Assembly: GCA_012719175.1 (NCBI GenBank)
Contig: JAAYAX010000011.1
Location: 205,383-269,382 of the forward strand
Length of the DNA: 64,000 bases
Origin: Methanomassiliicoccus sp.
Lineage (GTDB): Archaea; Thermoplasmatota; Thermoplasmata; Methanomassiliicoccales; Methanomassiliicoccaceae
Direction of reading: 5' to 3'
The notes beneath the pieces are model-generated. The model was not told where the DNA came from. It made no database searches and saw only the letters and a list, made by a program, of their open reading frames with translations. Made by a program: the position numbers and the translations under genes. Positions 27,269-36,112 of this stretch are shown here, piece after piece. Each line of letters opens with the position of its first letter. Positions within the stretch are counted from its first letter, which is position 1.

Positions 27269-28156
27269 ATGTCGGACTCTACGGGCGGTACGCCCCCTTC
27301 CCCAATGAAAAAAAAGAGCAATAAAACAATGATGATAGCCCTTGCGGCCATCATTGTGGCCGTGGCGCTTATCGCTGTGGCTTTTGCTGGTGGTGTCTTT
27401 GACGCCAAAGAGCAAACGGCCTTGGAGAAGATAAAATCTCAGGGTAAGATCGTCATGGCCACCGAGGCCACGTTCATCCCCTTCGAATCCTATGACCCCT
27501 TGAACGGAACCTACCTGGGATTCGACATTGACCTTGCGAACAAGATCGCTGAGAATGTGTCTACTGAGCTTGGCGTGCCGATCACCCTTGAGGTACGTGA
27601 TGTGGTCTTCAGCACAATACCTGCCAGCTTGGCCAGCAAGCAATATGACATGAGCCTATCGGGCATGACGATCACTGATGAGAGGAACCAGACCGTCTTG
27701 TTCAGCACTCCGTACTATATGGCCGAGGCAGGCTTTGGCATGCTTGTCCAGAATGGTACCAACACTCTCAACACAGTGGACGACCTGGTGAACGCAACCA
27801 GTATTGTTGTGAACACTGGAACGACCTCTGAACTATGGATCAAGGAAACATATACTGACACTGGCATTATTCCGGCCAGCAAGGTGAAGAGCCTGCCGAC
27901 GATCGCAGGCTGTGTTCAGGACGTCACCATAGGCGCGTCTCAGGTGTTCATCATCGATAAGCCAACAGCAGAGGAGTATGCTGGGCAATCTGACGGAGCC
28001 CTCAAGGTTTCCGGGGTCATTCCCAGCTACGAGCCCTATGGTGTGGCTCTCAACAAGGAGTCCACCGACCTGAAGGCCATAATCGATGATGTCATCAACA
28101 CCATGATCGCCAACGGGGAGATGGAGCAGCTGCGGATAAAGTGGGGTCTGAATTAA
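27269..28156 (+). CDS. Polar amino acid ABC transporter, substrate-binding protein
   Basis: A 295-residue family 3 solute-binding protein. A Lys-rich N-terminus and one membrane segment (about residues 24-44) form a signal or membrane anchor; no lipobox Cys is seen. The binding domain shows GKIVMATEATFIPFESYD, YLGFDIDLANKIAE and SLSGMTITDERNQTVLFSTPYY, the canonical pattern for amino acid binders. PYGVALNKESTDLKAII closes it. It is first of three importer genes. ATG 27305 is an alternative start. The ligand cannot be assigned securely. Confidence 0.9.
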   Translation: MSDSTGGTPPSPMKKKSNKTMMIALAAIIVAVALIAVAFAGGVFDAKEQTALEKIKSQGKIVMATEATFIPFESYDPLNGTYLGFDIDLANKIAENVSTELGVPITLEVRDVVFSTIPASLASKQYDMSLSGMTITDERNQTVLFSTPYYMAEAGFGMLVQNGTNTLNTVDDLVNATSIVVNTGTTSELWIKETYTDTGIIPASKVKSLPTIAGCVQDVTIGASQVFIIDKPTAEEYAGQSDGALKVSGVIPSYEPYGVALNKESTDLKAIIDDVINTMIANGEMEQLRIKWGLN

Positions 28157-28207
28157 GGCCTCCCCCTCAAATCTTTTCCATATTTTATCATTTAGGCAGG
28201 TCACAAT

Positions 28208-28999
28208 ATGGATGTCAAGGAGCTTAAGGAGCAAATTAAAGCACATAAGTCAGTGTTGAGCAAGATCGCCCTTGTCGTCATCATCATCATTGCATTTTAT
28301 GTAATGCTCCAGCAACCCGTGAATAATAACTACATCGGTGGAGGTGGCACCTTCGGATGGATCGATGCCGCTCAGACCACCGTCTTCATCAGCATAATTT
28401 CCATAGTGGTCGGGTTCAGCATAGGTATCGTCGTTGGCCTAGCTCGCATCTCCCGTAACATCATAATCAATGGGATCGCGACCGTTTATGTGGAGATCCT
28501 GAGAGGGACCCCTCTACTCATCCAGATATTCTTTATCTATTATTCTTTAACACCATTGATGGGTCTGGGTGGAGGTTTGGAGTCCGCTACGATATCTGCT
28601 ATCCTCGCTCTCAGCATCAATAGCGGAGCATATCAAGCGGAGATCATAAGGGGTGGGATCCAATCGATCCCACGAGGACAGCTGGAAGCTGCAAGATCAT
28701 CTGGCATGACCTATCTTCAAGCAATGCGTCATGTGATCTTGCCCCAGGCCTTCCGACTCATCATTCCTCCGATGACGAACGAATATGTTACGGTCATCAA
28801 GGACTCATCATTGGCCTATGCCATAGGCGTCATGGAGATCACATGGTTCAGCACAAGAGTAGTGGTATGGGATTTCGAACCCATCACAACCTATCTGTTC
28901 GTTGCTCTCATCTACTTCACCCTGACAACGTTCACATCCAATATCATGAGGTTCGTGGAGCAAAGGTTCAGAATACCCGGGTACATGGTAGGTGAGTGA
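28208..28999 (+). CDS. Polar amino acid ABC transporter, permease
   Basis: A 263-residue membrane protein of the HisM/GlnP type. After a first segment (about residues 20-36) comes [20 protein letters not shown]. The conserved motif for contact with the ATPase is [20 protein letters not shown] followed by [26 protein letters not shown] is also typical. About five membrane segments are predicted. Its stop lies one base before the ATPase start chosen at 29002, so both are translated together. Confidence 0.92.
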   Translation: MDVKELKEQIKAHKSVLSKIALVVIIIIAFYVMLQQPVNNNYIGGGGTFGWIDAAQTTVFISIISIVVGFSIGIVVGLARISRNIIINGIATVYVEILRGTPLLIQIFFIYYSLTPLMGLGGGLESATISAILALSINSGAYQAEIIRGGIQSIPRGQLEAARSSGMTYLQAMRHVILPQAFRLIIPPMTNEYVTVIKDSSLAYAIGVMEITWFSTRVVVWDFEPITTYLFVALIYFTLTTFTSNIMRFVEQRFRIPGYMVGE

Positions 29000-29001
29000 A
29001 C

Positions 29002-29766
29002 ATGGCCATTCCGGTGATCGAAACCAAAGATTTAACAAAGAGCTTTGGAGATAACAAGGTCCTGAAAGGCATATCCATGAAGGTGATGCCTAAAGAGGTC
29101 ATTGCCATCATCGGAGCATCAGGTAGTGGCAAGAGCACTCTGCTCCGGTGCATAAACCGCCTCAATGAACCAGACTCGGGCGACATCCTCTTCGAGGGGA
29201 ACAGCATAATCGGCAAGGACATAGACATCGATATGGTCAGGTCCCAGATGACCATGGTCTTTCAGAGCTTCAACCTCTTCATGCACCTGACCGCAAGGAA
29301 GAACATCTCCTTGCCTTTGCGACAGGTGAAAAAGCTGAGCAAGGAGGAGGCCGATAAATTGGCCATGGAAGCCCTGGAAAAGGTCGGCCTTATCGAAAAG
29401 GCGGATGCCTACCCAGGGGAGATGTCCGGCGGGCAGCAGCAGCGTGTGGCGATCGCGCGTGCATTCGCAATGCACCCCAAGGTCCTGCTGTTCGACGAGC
29501 CCACGTCTGCCCTCGATCCCCAGCTCATCGGGGAGGTACTGGAGGTCATGAAGAAGCTGGCGGACATGGGCATGACCATGGTGGTGGTCACTCATGAGAT
29601 AAGCTTCGCTAAGGATGTGGCGGACCACGTCATCTTCATCGATCAAGGTCTGATCCTTGAGGAAGGCCCACCAAAAGATATGCTCATAAACCCCAAGAAC
29701 GAACGTACCAGACAATTCCTTAAGAGGGTTCTGCAGGAGGAGAATCTCCCTCCCCTCCCGCAGTAA
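29002..29766 (+). CDS. Polar amino acid ABC transporter, ATP-binding protein
   Basis: A 254-residue ABC ATPase of the GlnQ/HisP group. Walker A is [13 protein letters not shown], the Q-loop MVFQSFNLF, the signature [14 protein letters not shown], Walker [13 protein letters not shown] and the H-loop VVVTHE. The start is ATG 29002 with GGTG eight to eleven bases upstream; GTG 28996 is an in-frame alternative overlapping the permease. It drives import with the two preceding proteins. Confidence 0.93.
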   Translation: MAIPVIETKDLTKSFGDNKVLKGISMKVMPKEVIAIIGASGSGKSTLLRCINRLNEPDSGDILFEGNSIIGKDIDIDMVRSQMTMVFQSFNLFMHLTARKNISLPLRQVKKLSKEEADKLAMEALEKVGLIEKADAYPGEMSGGQQQRVAIARAFAMHPKVLLFDEPTSALDPQLIGEVLEVMKKLADMGMTMVVVTHEISFAKDVADHVIFIDQGLILEEGPPKDMLINPKNERTRQFLKRVLQEENLPPLPQ

Positions 29767-29776
29767 CCACGACCTA

Positions 29777-29786
29777 TTCTTTTTAA
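29777..29786 (+). promoter_or_regulatory. TATA-box promoter of the aminotransferase gene
   Basis: TTTTTAATAA lies about 50 bases before the aminotransferase ATG at 29832. The T-run just inside it (from about 29775) could also end the importer transcript. Confidence 0.4.
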
Positions 29787-29831
29787 TAAACGGCGTTATG
29801 TAAGTCCCATTTGGAATGGGGAATAGATAAG

Positions 29832-30761
29832 ATGACAGCGAACGCCACCAAGGTCTGGTTCGATGGAAAATTGTTAAACGAAGAAAAAGTGAAGGTCTCG
29901 ATCCTGTCATACGGTCTTCATTACGGCTGGGGTGTGTACGAGGGCCTGAGGGTCTATGATACTCCCAGAGGGAGGGAGGTGTTCCGGCTTCGCGACCACA
30001 TGGTCCGGTTCCTGAACTCGGCCAAGGTCCTGCGGCTGGACATTCCCTACTCCGTCGACCAGCTGTGCTCAGCCGTTAAGGCGGTGTGCCGCGCCAACGG
30101 CCCCCGGGCCGACTACATCCGTCCACTGGCCTTCTACGGCGAGAACGGTGATCTGTCATTGAGCGCCCTCAACGTCCCCACGCACGTGGCCATCATGACC
30201 ATCCACATGGGCAAGTACATCAAGGGAGGCTCCGCCGGAGCATCTCTCATCACCTCGTCCTGGGAAAAGCCCACCAGCAGATCGACCTCCTTGACCGCCA
30301 AGATCTGCGGCAACTACGTGAACTCCATCATCGCCAAGAAGGAGGCCCTGCGGCAGGGCGCGGACGAAGCGCTGATGCTCAACCACAGCGGCCTGGTGGC
30401 CGAGGCGTCGGCGGAGAACGTGTTCATGGTCAGAAATGGTAATATTTACACACCCGGTGTGTCCGACGGCCTCCTAGAAGGGATAACCCGGGACTCGGTC
30501 ATGATCATCGCCCGAGACCTTGGCTACCAGGTAGAGGAGAAAAGCATCACCAGGGCGGAGCTGTTGGTCGCGGACGAGGTGTTCATGACCGGCACCGCGG
30601 CGGAGATCCAGCCGGTACGGACTCTCGACGGCCTGCCCATTGGAAAGAACGTCCCCGGGCCTATCACCAAACGCATCCAGTCCGTTTTCTCCAAGGCGGT
30701 CAAGGGACAGGCGGAGCAATACTCTCACTGGATGGACCTCATTGATGAGATGCCGATCTAG
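29832..30761 (+). CDS. ilvE: Branched-chain amino acid aminotransferase
   Basis: A 309-residue fold-type IV PLP enzyme. KVWFDGKLLNEEKVKVSILS and HYGWGVYEGLRVY match IlvE. The PLP Lys lies in TAKICGNYVNSIIAKKEA, and EASAENVFMVRNGNIYTPG and EVFMTGTAAEIQPV follow as expected. It interconverts Leu, Ile and Val with their 2-oxoacids. It sits near a 2-oxoacid:ferredoxin oxidoreductase that could process those 2-oxoacids. ATG 29832 has GGGGA upstream; ATG 29811 would give a leaderless message. Related D-amino acid or 4-amino-4-deoxychorismate enzymes are less likely. Confidence 0.88.
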   Translation: MTANATKVWFDGKLLNEEKVKVSILSYGLHYGWGVYEGLRVYDTPRGREVFRLRDHMVRFLNSAKVLRLDIPYSVDQLCSAVKAVCRANGPRADYIRPLAFYGENGDLSLSALNVPTHVAIMTIHMGKYIKGGSAGASLITSSWEKPTSRSTSLTAKICGNYVNSIIAKKEALRQGADEALMLNHSGLVAEASAENVFMVRNGNIYTPGVSDGLLEGITRDSVMIIARDLGYQVEEKSITRAELLVADEVFMTGTAAEIQPVRTLDGLPIGKNVPGPITKRIQSVFSKAVKGQAEQYSHWMDLIDEMPI

Positions 30762-30768
30762 TTGCATA

Positions 30769-30777
30769 TTGAGTATA
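30769..30777 (+). promoter_or_regulatory. TATA-like box upstream of rubrerythrin
   Basis: GAGTATAAT lies about 45 bases before the rubrerythrin start at 30821, at a plausible distance for its own promoter. Confidence 0.35.
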
Positions 30778-30820
30778 ATCATCAAATAGGGAGAGCACCG
30801 TCGATGGTGCCGGTAACAGA

Positions 30821-31321
30821 ATGGCATCGATGGTAGAGAATCTCCAGGAGGCCTTCGCGGGAGAGTCCAAGGCCAATCGACTGTACCTTGCCTTCGCCCA
30901 GAAGGCGGAGGAGGAAGGGTTCCCACAAGTGGCGAAGCTGTTCCGGGCGGTCGCGGAGGCCGAGACGATACACGCGCTTATGCACCTTTCCGTCCTTAAG
31001 GGCGTGAGGTCTACCGCGGACAACCTCCGGCACTCGATCGATGAGGAGAGGTACGAGCACACCTCAATGTATCCAGGATTCATTGAGCAGGCCAAGAAGG
31101 ACGGCGACATCAACGCCCTGCGCTCCTTCACACTCGCGAACAACGTGGAGAAGGTCCACGAAAAGCTGTACCTTTCTGCGGTTCACAGCGTCAGTGCGAA
31201 CATGGACATCCCGGCGAAGAGGCTGTACCTGTGCCCCGTCTGCGGAAACATCGAGGAGTATGCACCGGATCGCTGCCCGGTGTGCGGAGCCTCTGGTTCT
31301 TCCTTCAAGGAAGTCCTTTGA
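30821..31321 (+). CDS. rbr: Rubrerythrin
   Basis: A 166-residue peroxide-reducing protein. The ferritin-like four-helix domain carries diiron ligands in AFAGESKANRLYLAFA, VAEAETIHALMH and NNVEKVHEKLY. The C-terminal rubredoxin domain has the two knuckles CPVCGN and CPVCGA. This order (diiron then rubredoxin) is classical rubrerythrin. It lies just upstream of the oxygen-sensitive ferredoxin oxidoreductase genes, fitting an anaerobe protecting them from oxidants. ATG 30830 is an alternative start. Confidence 0.94.
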   Translation: MASMVENLQEAFAGESKANRLYLAFAQKAEEEGFPQVAKLFRAVAEAETIHALMHLSVLKGVRSTADNLRHSIDEERYEHTSMYPGFIEQAKKDGDINALRSFTLANNVEKVHEKLYLSAVHSVSANMDIPAKRLYLCPVCGNIEEYAPDRCPVCGASGSSFKEVL

Positions 31322-31392
31322 GGTCCTAGGTGGTATGGTAACAGGCCAACCCCTCTTATCCTTCCATTTCCTTTCTGACCATGGTGTGAGGT

Positions 31393-32301
31393 ATGTACGA
31401 GATCAGGTTCCACGGGCGGGGCGGGCAGGGTGCGGTCATGGCCGCACAGTCCCTTGCGGACGCAGCGGTGAGATCGGGCTTCCATGCGCAGGCCTTCCCC
31501 TATTTCGGGGCGGAGCGCAGGGGCGCGCCAGTTCAGGCGTACGCCCGCATCGACACCAAGAAGGTCCGCACCAAGAGCCAGGTGCACAACCCTGACCTGC
31601 TGGTGATCATGGACGAGTCGCTGTCGGACATGGCCGACATCGCCTCCGGCCTCAAGGTGGAAGGCAGGGTGGTCATGAACACCACCAAGCGCCCCGAGGA
31701 GGTGGACCTGGGTAAGGGAGTGGACGCAATATGCGGCACTGTGGACGCGTCGGCACTGGCGCTGGAAGTACTGAAGATGCCGGTCGTCAACACCTCCATG
31801 CTGGGCGCTGTGGCCAAGGTGTGGGACGTCGTTCCCCTGGAGAGCATCGTGGAGGCCATCGAGGACCGCTTCGGTGAGAAGCTGGGGGCAAGGGCGGGGA
31901 TGCTCAACGGCGAGGCCGCACGGGCGGCCTACGACTCTACCGTCATCGGTCGCACACAGGGAAGGAAGGAGTACGGCAAGATCGCGGAATGGGCTCCAGA
32001 ATGGAACGACATCCCCATCGGCAACTCGCTGAGGTCGGACACCTTCGAAGGTGTGGCCATAGGTCCCGCCTCCTCCTCCCAGAACCTCACCGGAAGGTGG
32101 AAGTGGTCCACGCCGAGATACGACAAGGAGAAGTGCATCCGATGCCTCCGCTGCTGGTGGTCCTGCCCCGATAGCGCGGTCATCAGGCTTGACGACGACT
32201 ATATGCGCTGGGACATGGACCACTGCAAGGGGTGCGGGATCTGTGCGGACATCTGCCCGGTGAACGCCGTCGAGATGGTCCAGGGGGCGCACACATGGTA
32301 G
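31393..32301 (+). CDS. 2-oxoacid:ferredoxin oxidoreductase, fused gamma-delta subunit
   Basis: A 302-residue fusion. Residues 1-185 are the gamma domain: YEIRFHGRGGQGAVMAAQSL, FPYFGAERRGAPVQAYARI. Residues 235-302 are a delta-type ferredoxin with two [4Fe-4S] motifs, CIRCLRCWWSCPD and CKGCGICADICPV. Gamma and delta are separate genes in many archaea. The complex oxidises a 2-oxoacid plus CoA to acyl-CoA with reduction of ferredoxin. It overlaps the alpha gene by 7 bases. The substrate (pyruvate or branched 2-oxoacid) is not settled by the motifs. Confidence 0.92.
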   Translation: MYEIRFHGRGGQGAVMAAQSLADAAVRSGFHAQAFPYFGAERRGAPVQAYARIDTKKVRTKSQVHNPDLLVIMDESLSDMADIASGLKVEGRVVMNTTKRPEEVDLGKGVDAICGTVDASALALEVLKMPVVNTSMLGAVAKVWDVVPLESIVEAIEDRFGEKLGARAGMLNGEAARAAYDSTVIGRTQGRKEYGKIAEWAPEWNDIPIGNSLRSDTFEGVAIGPASSSQNLTGRWKWSTPRYDKEKCIRCLRCWWSCPDSAVIRLDDDYMRWDMDHCKGCGICADICPVNAVEMVQGAHTW

Positions 32302-33470
32302 TCAGGACCATCACCGGGGATGCGGCTGTGGCATACGGTGCCATGCTCGCCCGGGCGGAGGTGGTGCCGGGATTCCCGATAACGCCCCAGACCATCATCA
32401 TCGAGAAGATCACCGAGTTCATCAACGACGGCCTCATGGACGCTGACTTCATACCTGCGGAGAGCGAGCATTCAGTCATGTCCGTGGCCGTGGGCGCATC
32501 GGCGGGAGGGGTCCGTACATTCACCGCCACCTCTTCACAGGGCCTGGCCCTGATGTATGAGATGCTCTTCGCCGCCGCACCTAGCCGTCTGCCGGTGGTG
32601 ATGGCCGTGGCCAACCGCAGCCTGGGAGCGGCCTCGGGGATATGGACGGAGCACAACGATTCCCAGCCGGTGCGGGAGAGCGGCTGGCTGCAGGTGTACG
32701 TGGAGGACAACCAGGAGGCGTTGGACATGACCATCCAGGCCTTCCGCATCGCCGAGGACCACCGCGTCATGCTGCCCATCATGGTGTGTCTGGACGGCTT
32801 CATCCTCTCGCATGTGGTCGAGGGCGTGGACATCCCCGAGCGGTCGATAGTGGACAGTTTCCTCCCCAAGTTCGTCCCCGTGAACGTCCTGGACCCCAGG
32901 GAACCGTTCATGATCAACCCCGTAACCCCGCCGGAGTTCGCCACGGAGATGCGCTACCAGCAGGACCGGACGGTCGAAGCCTCCAAGCCGGTGATAATGG
33001 AGGTGGATCGGCAGTACGCGGCGCTGACCGGCCGCAGTTATGGCGGCCTGTTCGAGGAGTATCGTATGGAGGATGCGGAGATAGCGCTCGTGGGCGCGGG
33101 GACATGGGCCGGAATAGCCCGCGAGGCCGTGGACCAGCTCCGGGCCGAAGGGACGAGGGCGGGGCTGATCAAGCTGCGGTTCATGCGCCCCTTCCCGGGA
33201 GAGGAGCTGCGACTGGCGACAGCACACCTTAAGGGACTGGGGGTGTTCGACCGCTCTGCCGCCTTCAACGGTTACGGTCCTGTGTTCACCGAGATGCGCA
33301 ACGCGCTGTACGGGAGCGGGGTGCCGATAACGGACCATGTCGCCGGGATCGGGGGCAGGGACATCACGGTGGAGATGGTGAGGGAGATGTACGAGATCGT
33401 CGAGGGGAACGCCTCCGGGGAGAAGGTCAGGGAGTGTACCTGGCACGCGCTGAGGGGGGAGCAGAGATGA
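32295..33470 (+). CDS. 2-oxoacid:ferredoxin oxidoreductase, alpha subunit
   Basis: A 391-residue alpha subunit beginning MVVRTITGDAAVAYGAMLAR. It has EVVPGFPITPQTIIIEKI, the YPITP-type motif that contacts the TPP pyrimidine, and FTATSSQGLALMYEMLF. The C-terminal domain has EIALVGAGTWAGIAREAVDQ and LIKLRFMRPFPGEEL. The start is ATG 32295, inside the end of the gamma-delta gene; the longer upstream frame is a shadow of that gene. Its TGA overlaps the ATG of the beta gene (ATGA). Confidence 0.93.
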   Translation: MVVRTITGDAAVAYGAMLARAEVVPGFPITPQTIIIEKITEFINDGLMDADFIPAESEHSVMSVAVGASAGGVRTFTATSSQGLALMYEMLFAAAPSRLPVVMAVANRSLGAASGIWTEHNDSQPVRESGWLQVYVEDNQEALDMTIQAFRIAEDHRVMLPIMVCLDGFILSHVVEGVDIPERSIVDSFLPKFVPVNVLDPREPFMINPVTPPEFATEMRYQQDRTVEASKPVIMEVDRQYAALTGRSYGGLFEEYRMEDAEIALVGAGTWAGIAREAVDQLRAEGTRAGLIKLRFMRPFPGEELRLATAHLKGLGVFDRSAAFNGYGPVFTEMRNALYGSGVPITDHVAGIGGRDITVEMVREMYEIVEGNASGEKVRECTWHALRGEQR

Positions 33471-34432
33471 ACCGTATGAGCAGCATGAAGGACGTGCCCC
33501 GCGAGGACATGCTCATGCACGGCCATGGCGCCTGCCCGGGGTGCGGGTACGCGGCCACGGCCAAGAACATCGCCAAGATGCTGGGCCCCAACACCGTGGT
33601 GTACGTCCCCGCCTCCTGCCTCGTAGTGTTCGGCGCGCTGTACCCCACGTCCTCGTGGAAGATACCGTACTTCTACACTGCCTTTGAGAACACGGGGGCG
33701 GTGACCGCGGGCATAAAGGCCGCGCTGCGCCGCCGGGGCGTGGATGCCACCGTCGTGGGTATGGCCGGCGATGGAGGCACGTTCGACATCGGGCTGCAGG
33801 CTTTATCCGGCGCCGCCGAGCGCAACGAGGACGTCATCTACGTATGCCTGGACAACGAGGCCTACATGAACACCGGGATCCAGAGGTCATCGGCGACACC
33901 CTTCGGGGCGTGGACCACCACCACGCCCGTGGGCCAGGTGGTCAAGGGCAACCGCTACTTCAAGAAGGACATCGCCCGAATCGTCGCCGATCACGACGTG
34001 CCGTACGTGGCCACGTTGTCGGTGGCGCACTTCACGGATTTCGTACGCAAGGTCCAGAAGGCCAAGGAGACCAAGGGTTTCCGCTTCCTGCACTGCCTCA
34101 CCCCCTGCATTCCGGGCTGGAGGATCGAGCCCTCCAAGGGCGTGAGCATAAACCGCCTGGCGGTGGACACTGGCATGTGGACGCTGTACGAGGTGGTGAA
34201 CGGCGTGCCCAAGGTGACGTACAAGCCCAAGAGCATCGCTCCCGTGACCGAGTACCTCAAGCTCCAGGGACGGTTCAAGCACATGAGCGAGGAGGACATA
34301 CTGACCCTTCAGGGCTGGCTATGCGAGAAGTGGAGGGCCCACTACGGGGAGGAGCCAGGGAGCCCGCCATGTCCCGTACCAGTGCATGAGGAGGTGCTGG
34401 CGCACGACGGTGACCCGCTGTACGGGATATGA
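33467..34432 (+). CDS. 2-oxoacid:ferredoxin oxidoreductase, beta subunit
   Basis: A 321-residue TPP-binding subunit. GHGACPGCGYAATAKNIAKM supplies the proximal cluster cysteines, GMAGDGGTFDIGLQ is the TPP/Mg motif, and DNEAYMNTGIQRSSATPFGA completes it. HCLTPCIPGW gives the later conserved Cys. The start is ATG 33467, overlapping the alpha stop. An aminotransferase for branched amino acids lies upstream, which makes 2-oxoisovalerate a possible substrate, but pyruvate synthase is equally consistent. Confidence 0.93.
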   Translation: MNRMSSMKDVPREDMLMHGHGACPGCGYAATAKNIAKMLGPNTVVYVPASCLVVFGALYPTSSWKIPYFYTAFENTGAVTAGIKAALRRRGVDATVVGMAGDGGTFDIGLQALSGAAERNEDVIYVCLDNEAYMNTGIQRSSATPFGAWTTTTPVGQVVKGNRYFKKDIARIVADHDVPYVATLSVAHFTDFVRKVQKAKETKGFRFLHCLTPCIPGWRIEPSKGVSINRLAVDTGMWTLYEVVNGVPKVTYKPKSIAPVTEYLKLQGRFKHMSEEDILTLQGWLCEKWRAHYGEEPGSPPCPVPVHEEVLAHDGDPLYGI

Positions 34433-34479
34433 CATGGCAAGGGGCAAGTACTAATTACCGCAACTGTGTCCTGGACCTC

Positions 34480-35268
34480 ATGTCCTTCTCCCTCGGCATG
34501 CCCGCGCTCATCGAGATGCCGGACCTTCACCGTCTGGTCGACCTATGCCAGGAGCTGGAACTATCGTTCATAGAGCTGAACATGAACATGCCCGACAATT
34601 GCCCCGAGGTTCTCGACCCGATGGAGGTGAGGGACATCTCCAGGAGCACGGGCATCGAGTTCACGCTGCATTCCCCGGACGAGCTGGACCTGGGCTCTCT
34701 GCACCCGACGGTGCGTGACGGCCATCTCAGCCGCATGCGCGAGGCCCTGGGTTGGTCCAGTCAGGCGGGTGTGAGCGTCATCAACATGCATATGAGCCCC
34801 GGCATATACTTCACCCTCCCCGACCGCCGGGTGTGGATCTATGAGAAGTACATCGATGAGTTCACGGCCAACCTTTGGAGGGCCTACAAAGAGATAATCC
34901 CCCTGGCCAAGGCCTCGGGGGTGCAGATATGCACCGAGAACGTGAACAATTTCGATCTCCCGTTCATCGTCCAGGCCATCGACGAGCTGTGCTACATGGA
35001 CTCCTTCTACCTGACATGGGACGTAGGCCACGATGCCCGGAGCGATTTCCGTGAGCAAAAGCTGCTGTTCAAGCATGTGGACCGGGTGAAGCATATGCAC
35101 CTCCATGACTACAACGGCAAGAGCGACCACCAGGTGCCAGGCACCGGGATACTCGATATCCCTAGCTACCTGTCCTTCGCCCAGAAGCATGACGTCCGTG
35201 TGCTTGTGGAAGTGAAGACGCCGCAGGCGCTGAGGGATTCGGTAAAGGCCGTCCGAGGGATGTTGTAA
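34480..35268 (+). CDS. TIM-barrel sugar isomerase/epimerase-like protein
   Basis: A 262-residue protein of the AP-endonuclease-2 / xylose-isomerase-like barrel family. Conserved metal-site features are SFIELNMNMPD, FTLHSPDELDLGSL, NMHMSPG, CTENVNNFD, TWDVGHDARS, KHMHLHDYNGKSDHQVPGTG and VLVEVKTPQALR. ATG 34480 (MSFSLGMPALIEM) fits where relatives begin; the frame is open back to an ATG at 34429 that overlaps the oxidoreductase beta stop. The substrate is unknown, and it could be a sugar isomerase or an endonuclease IV relative. Confidence 0.8.
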   Translation: MSFSLGMPALIEMPDLHRLVDLCQELELSFIELNMNMPDNCPEVLDPMEVRDISRSTGIEFTLHSPDELDLGSLHPTVRDGHLSRMREALGWSSQAGVSVINMHMSPGIYFTLPDRRVWIYEKYIDEFTANLWRAYKEIIPLAKASGVQICTENVNNFDLPFIVQAIDELCYMDSFYLTWDVGHDARSDFREQKLLFKHVDRVKHMHLHDYNGKSDHQVPGTGILDIPSYLSFAQKHDVRVLVEVKTPQALRDSVKAVRGML

Positions 35269-35347
35269 ATCGCGGGAAAAGCAAGCTGCCGGGACGACAC
35301 AGCGGCATACGATTACCTTCTTCTTGAGGGAGCAGGATACTCCAGCG

Positions 35348-35959
35348 ATGAACATACTCGTCGTGCTCGCTCACCCCAGCCCTGAGAGCTTCAATCATGC
35401 GATCGCCAGTACCGTGCTGGAGCAGTTAGGCAAGGACGGTCATGCGGTCAACTTCCATGACCTCTGCGCAGAGGGGTTCGATCCCCTGCTGCCGGCGCAG
35501 GAGATCCCCAAGGGCGCGACCCTTGATGAAGGCCTCTCCCTGCACTGCCGCCAGCTGGCCGAGGCCGACGGGATAGTGATCATCCACCCCAACTGGTGGG
35601 GGCAGCCTCCGGCCGTCCTAAAGGGATGGGTGGACAGGGTGGTGCGTCCCGGAGTCGCTTACAAGTTCGTGGAGGGTGATGGCGGAGAGGGCGTGCCCGA
35701 AGGGCTGCTGAAGGCCAAGGTTGCGCTGGTGTTCAACACCTCGAACACCCCCATGGACAGGGAGAGGGCGGTGTTCGGCGACCCGTTGGAGGCCATCTGG
35801 AAAAGCTGCATCTTCGATCTCTGCGGAGTTAGGACGTTCCATCGCCGGATGTTCAGTGTCATCGTTACTAGCACATGCGAGAAGCGTTCCGAGTGGCTGA
35901 CGGAGGTACGCGAAATGACGGGCGAATGCTTCCCTCCCGATAGGTCCATCGGACCATGA
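35348..35959 (+). CDS. Flavodoxin-fold NAD(P)H oxidoreductase
   Basis: A 203-residue protein starting MNILVVLAHPSPESFNHAIA, the FMN-phosphate loop of the KefF/MdaB/quinone-reductase family. IIHPNWWGQPPAVLKGWVDR and VRPGVAYKFVEGDG form the flavin and substrate face. It should reduce quinones or similar acceptors two electrons at a time using NAD(P)H. The frame is open upstream to 35324, but ATG 35348 is the clear start. It is a single gene 79 bases after the barrel protein. Confidence 0.87.
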   Translation: MNILVVLAHPSPESFNHAIASTVLEQLGKDGHAVNFHDLCAEGFDPLLPAQEIPKGATLDEGLSLHCRQLAEADGIVIIHPNWWGQPPAVLKGWVDRVVRPGVAYKFVEGDGGEGVPEGLLKAKVALVFNTSNTPMDRERAVFGDPLEAIWKSCIFDLCGVRTFHRRMFSVIVTSTCEKRSEWLTEVREMTGECFPPDRSIGP

Positions 35960-36023
35960 CCAGAGGAGCGACGGCATCTGTACTTCGTCCTGTACTCTGG
36001 GCCGCGGGCGATGGTGGAAGTAA

Positions 36024-36032
36024 TTATAAATA
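36024..36032 (+). promoter_or_regulatory. TATA-box promoter of the ribosomal protein operon
   Basis: TTATAAATA, preceded by the purine-rich GGAAGTAA that fits a BRE, is the best promoter in the window. Transcription should start near 36055, giving a leader of about 55-60 bases before the L7Ae gene. Confidence 0.6.
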
Positions 36033-36068
36033 CGGCCGTTTCTTTGGCCTGTTTGCATTCTCGTGCAA

Positions 36069-36107
36069 CCGATGAATGATGAGGATGTGTTACATCCGAA
36101 TGAGGTG
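36069..36107 (+). promoter_or_regulatory. Candidate kink-turn in the L7Ae mRNA leader
   Basis: A hairpin GGATGT (36083-36088), loop GTT, ACATCC (36092-36097) is flanked directly by GA on both sides (36081-36082 and 36098-36099). A three-base bulge GAT (36078-36080) lies on the 5' side. This is the kink-turn layout: stem, tandem G-A pairs, three-base bulge. The second stem is weak (two standard pairs, then non-standard ones) and would take in the ribosome binding site GAGGTG at 36102-36107. L7Ae binds kink-turns, and archaeal L7Ae is known to bind its own leader, so this would be an autoregulatory switch. Confidence 0.5.
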
Positions 36108-36112
36108 AAAAA

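Noticed and set aside
31183..32292. A 369-codon antisense open frame over the oxidoreductase gamma-delta gene
   Set aside because: It lies wholly opposite a gene with clear conserved domains. Its His/Val/Gly-rich composition is the typical mirror of GC-rich codon use.
32535..33446. A 303-codon antisense open frame over the oxidoreductase alpha gene
   Set aside because: It mirrors a well-supported gene, and its product has no domain-like pattern.
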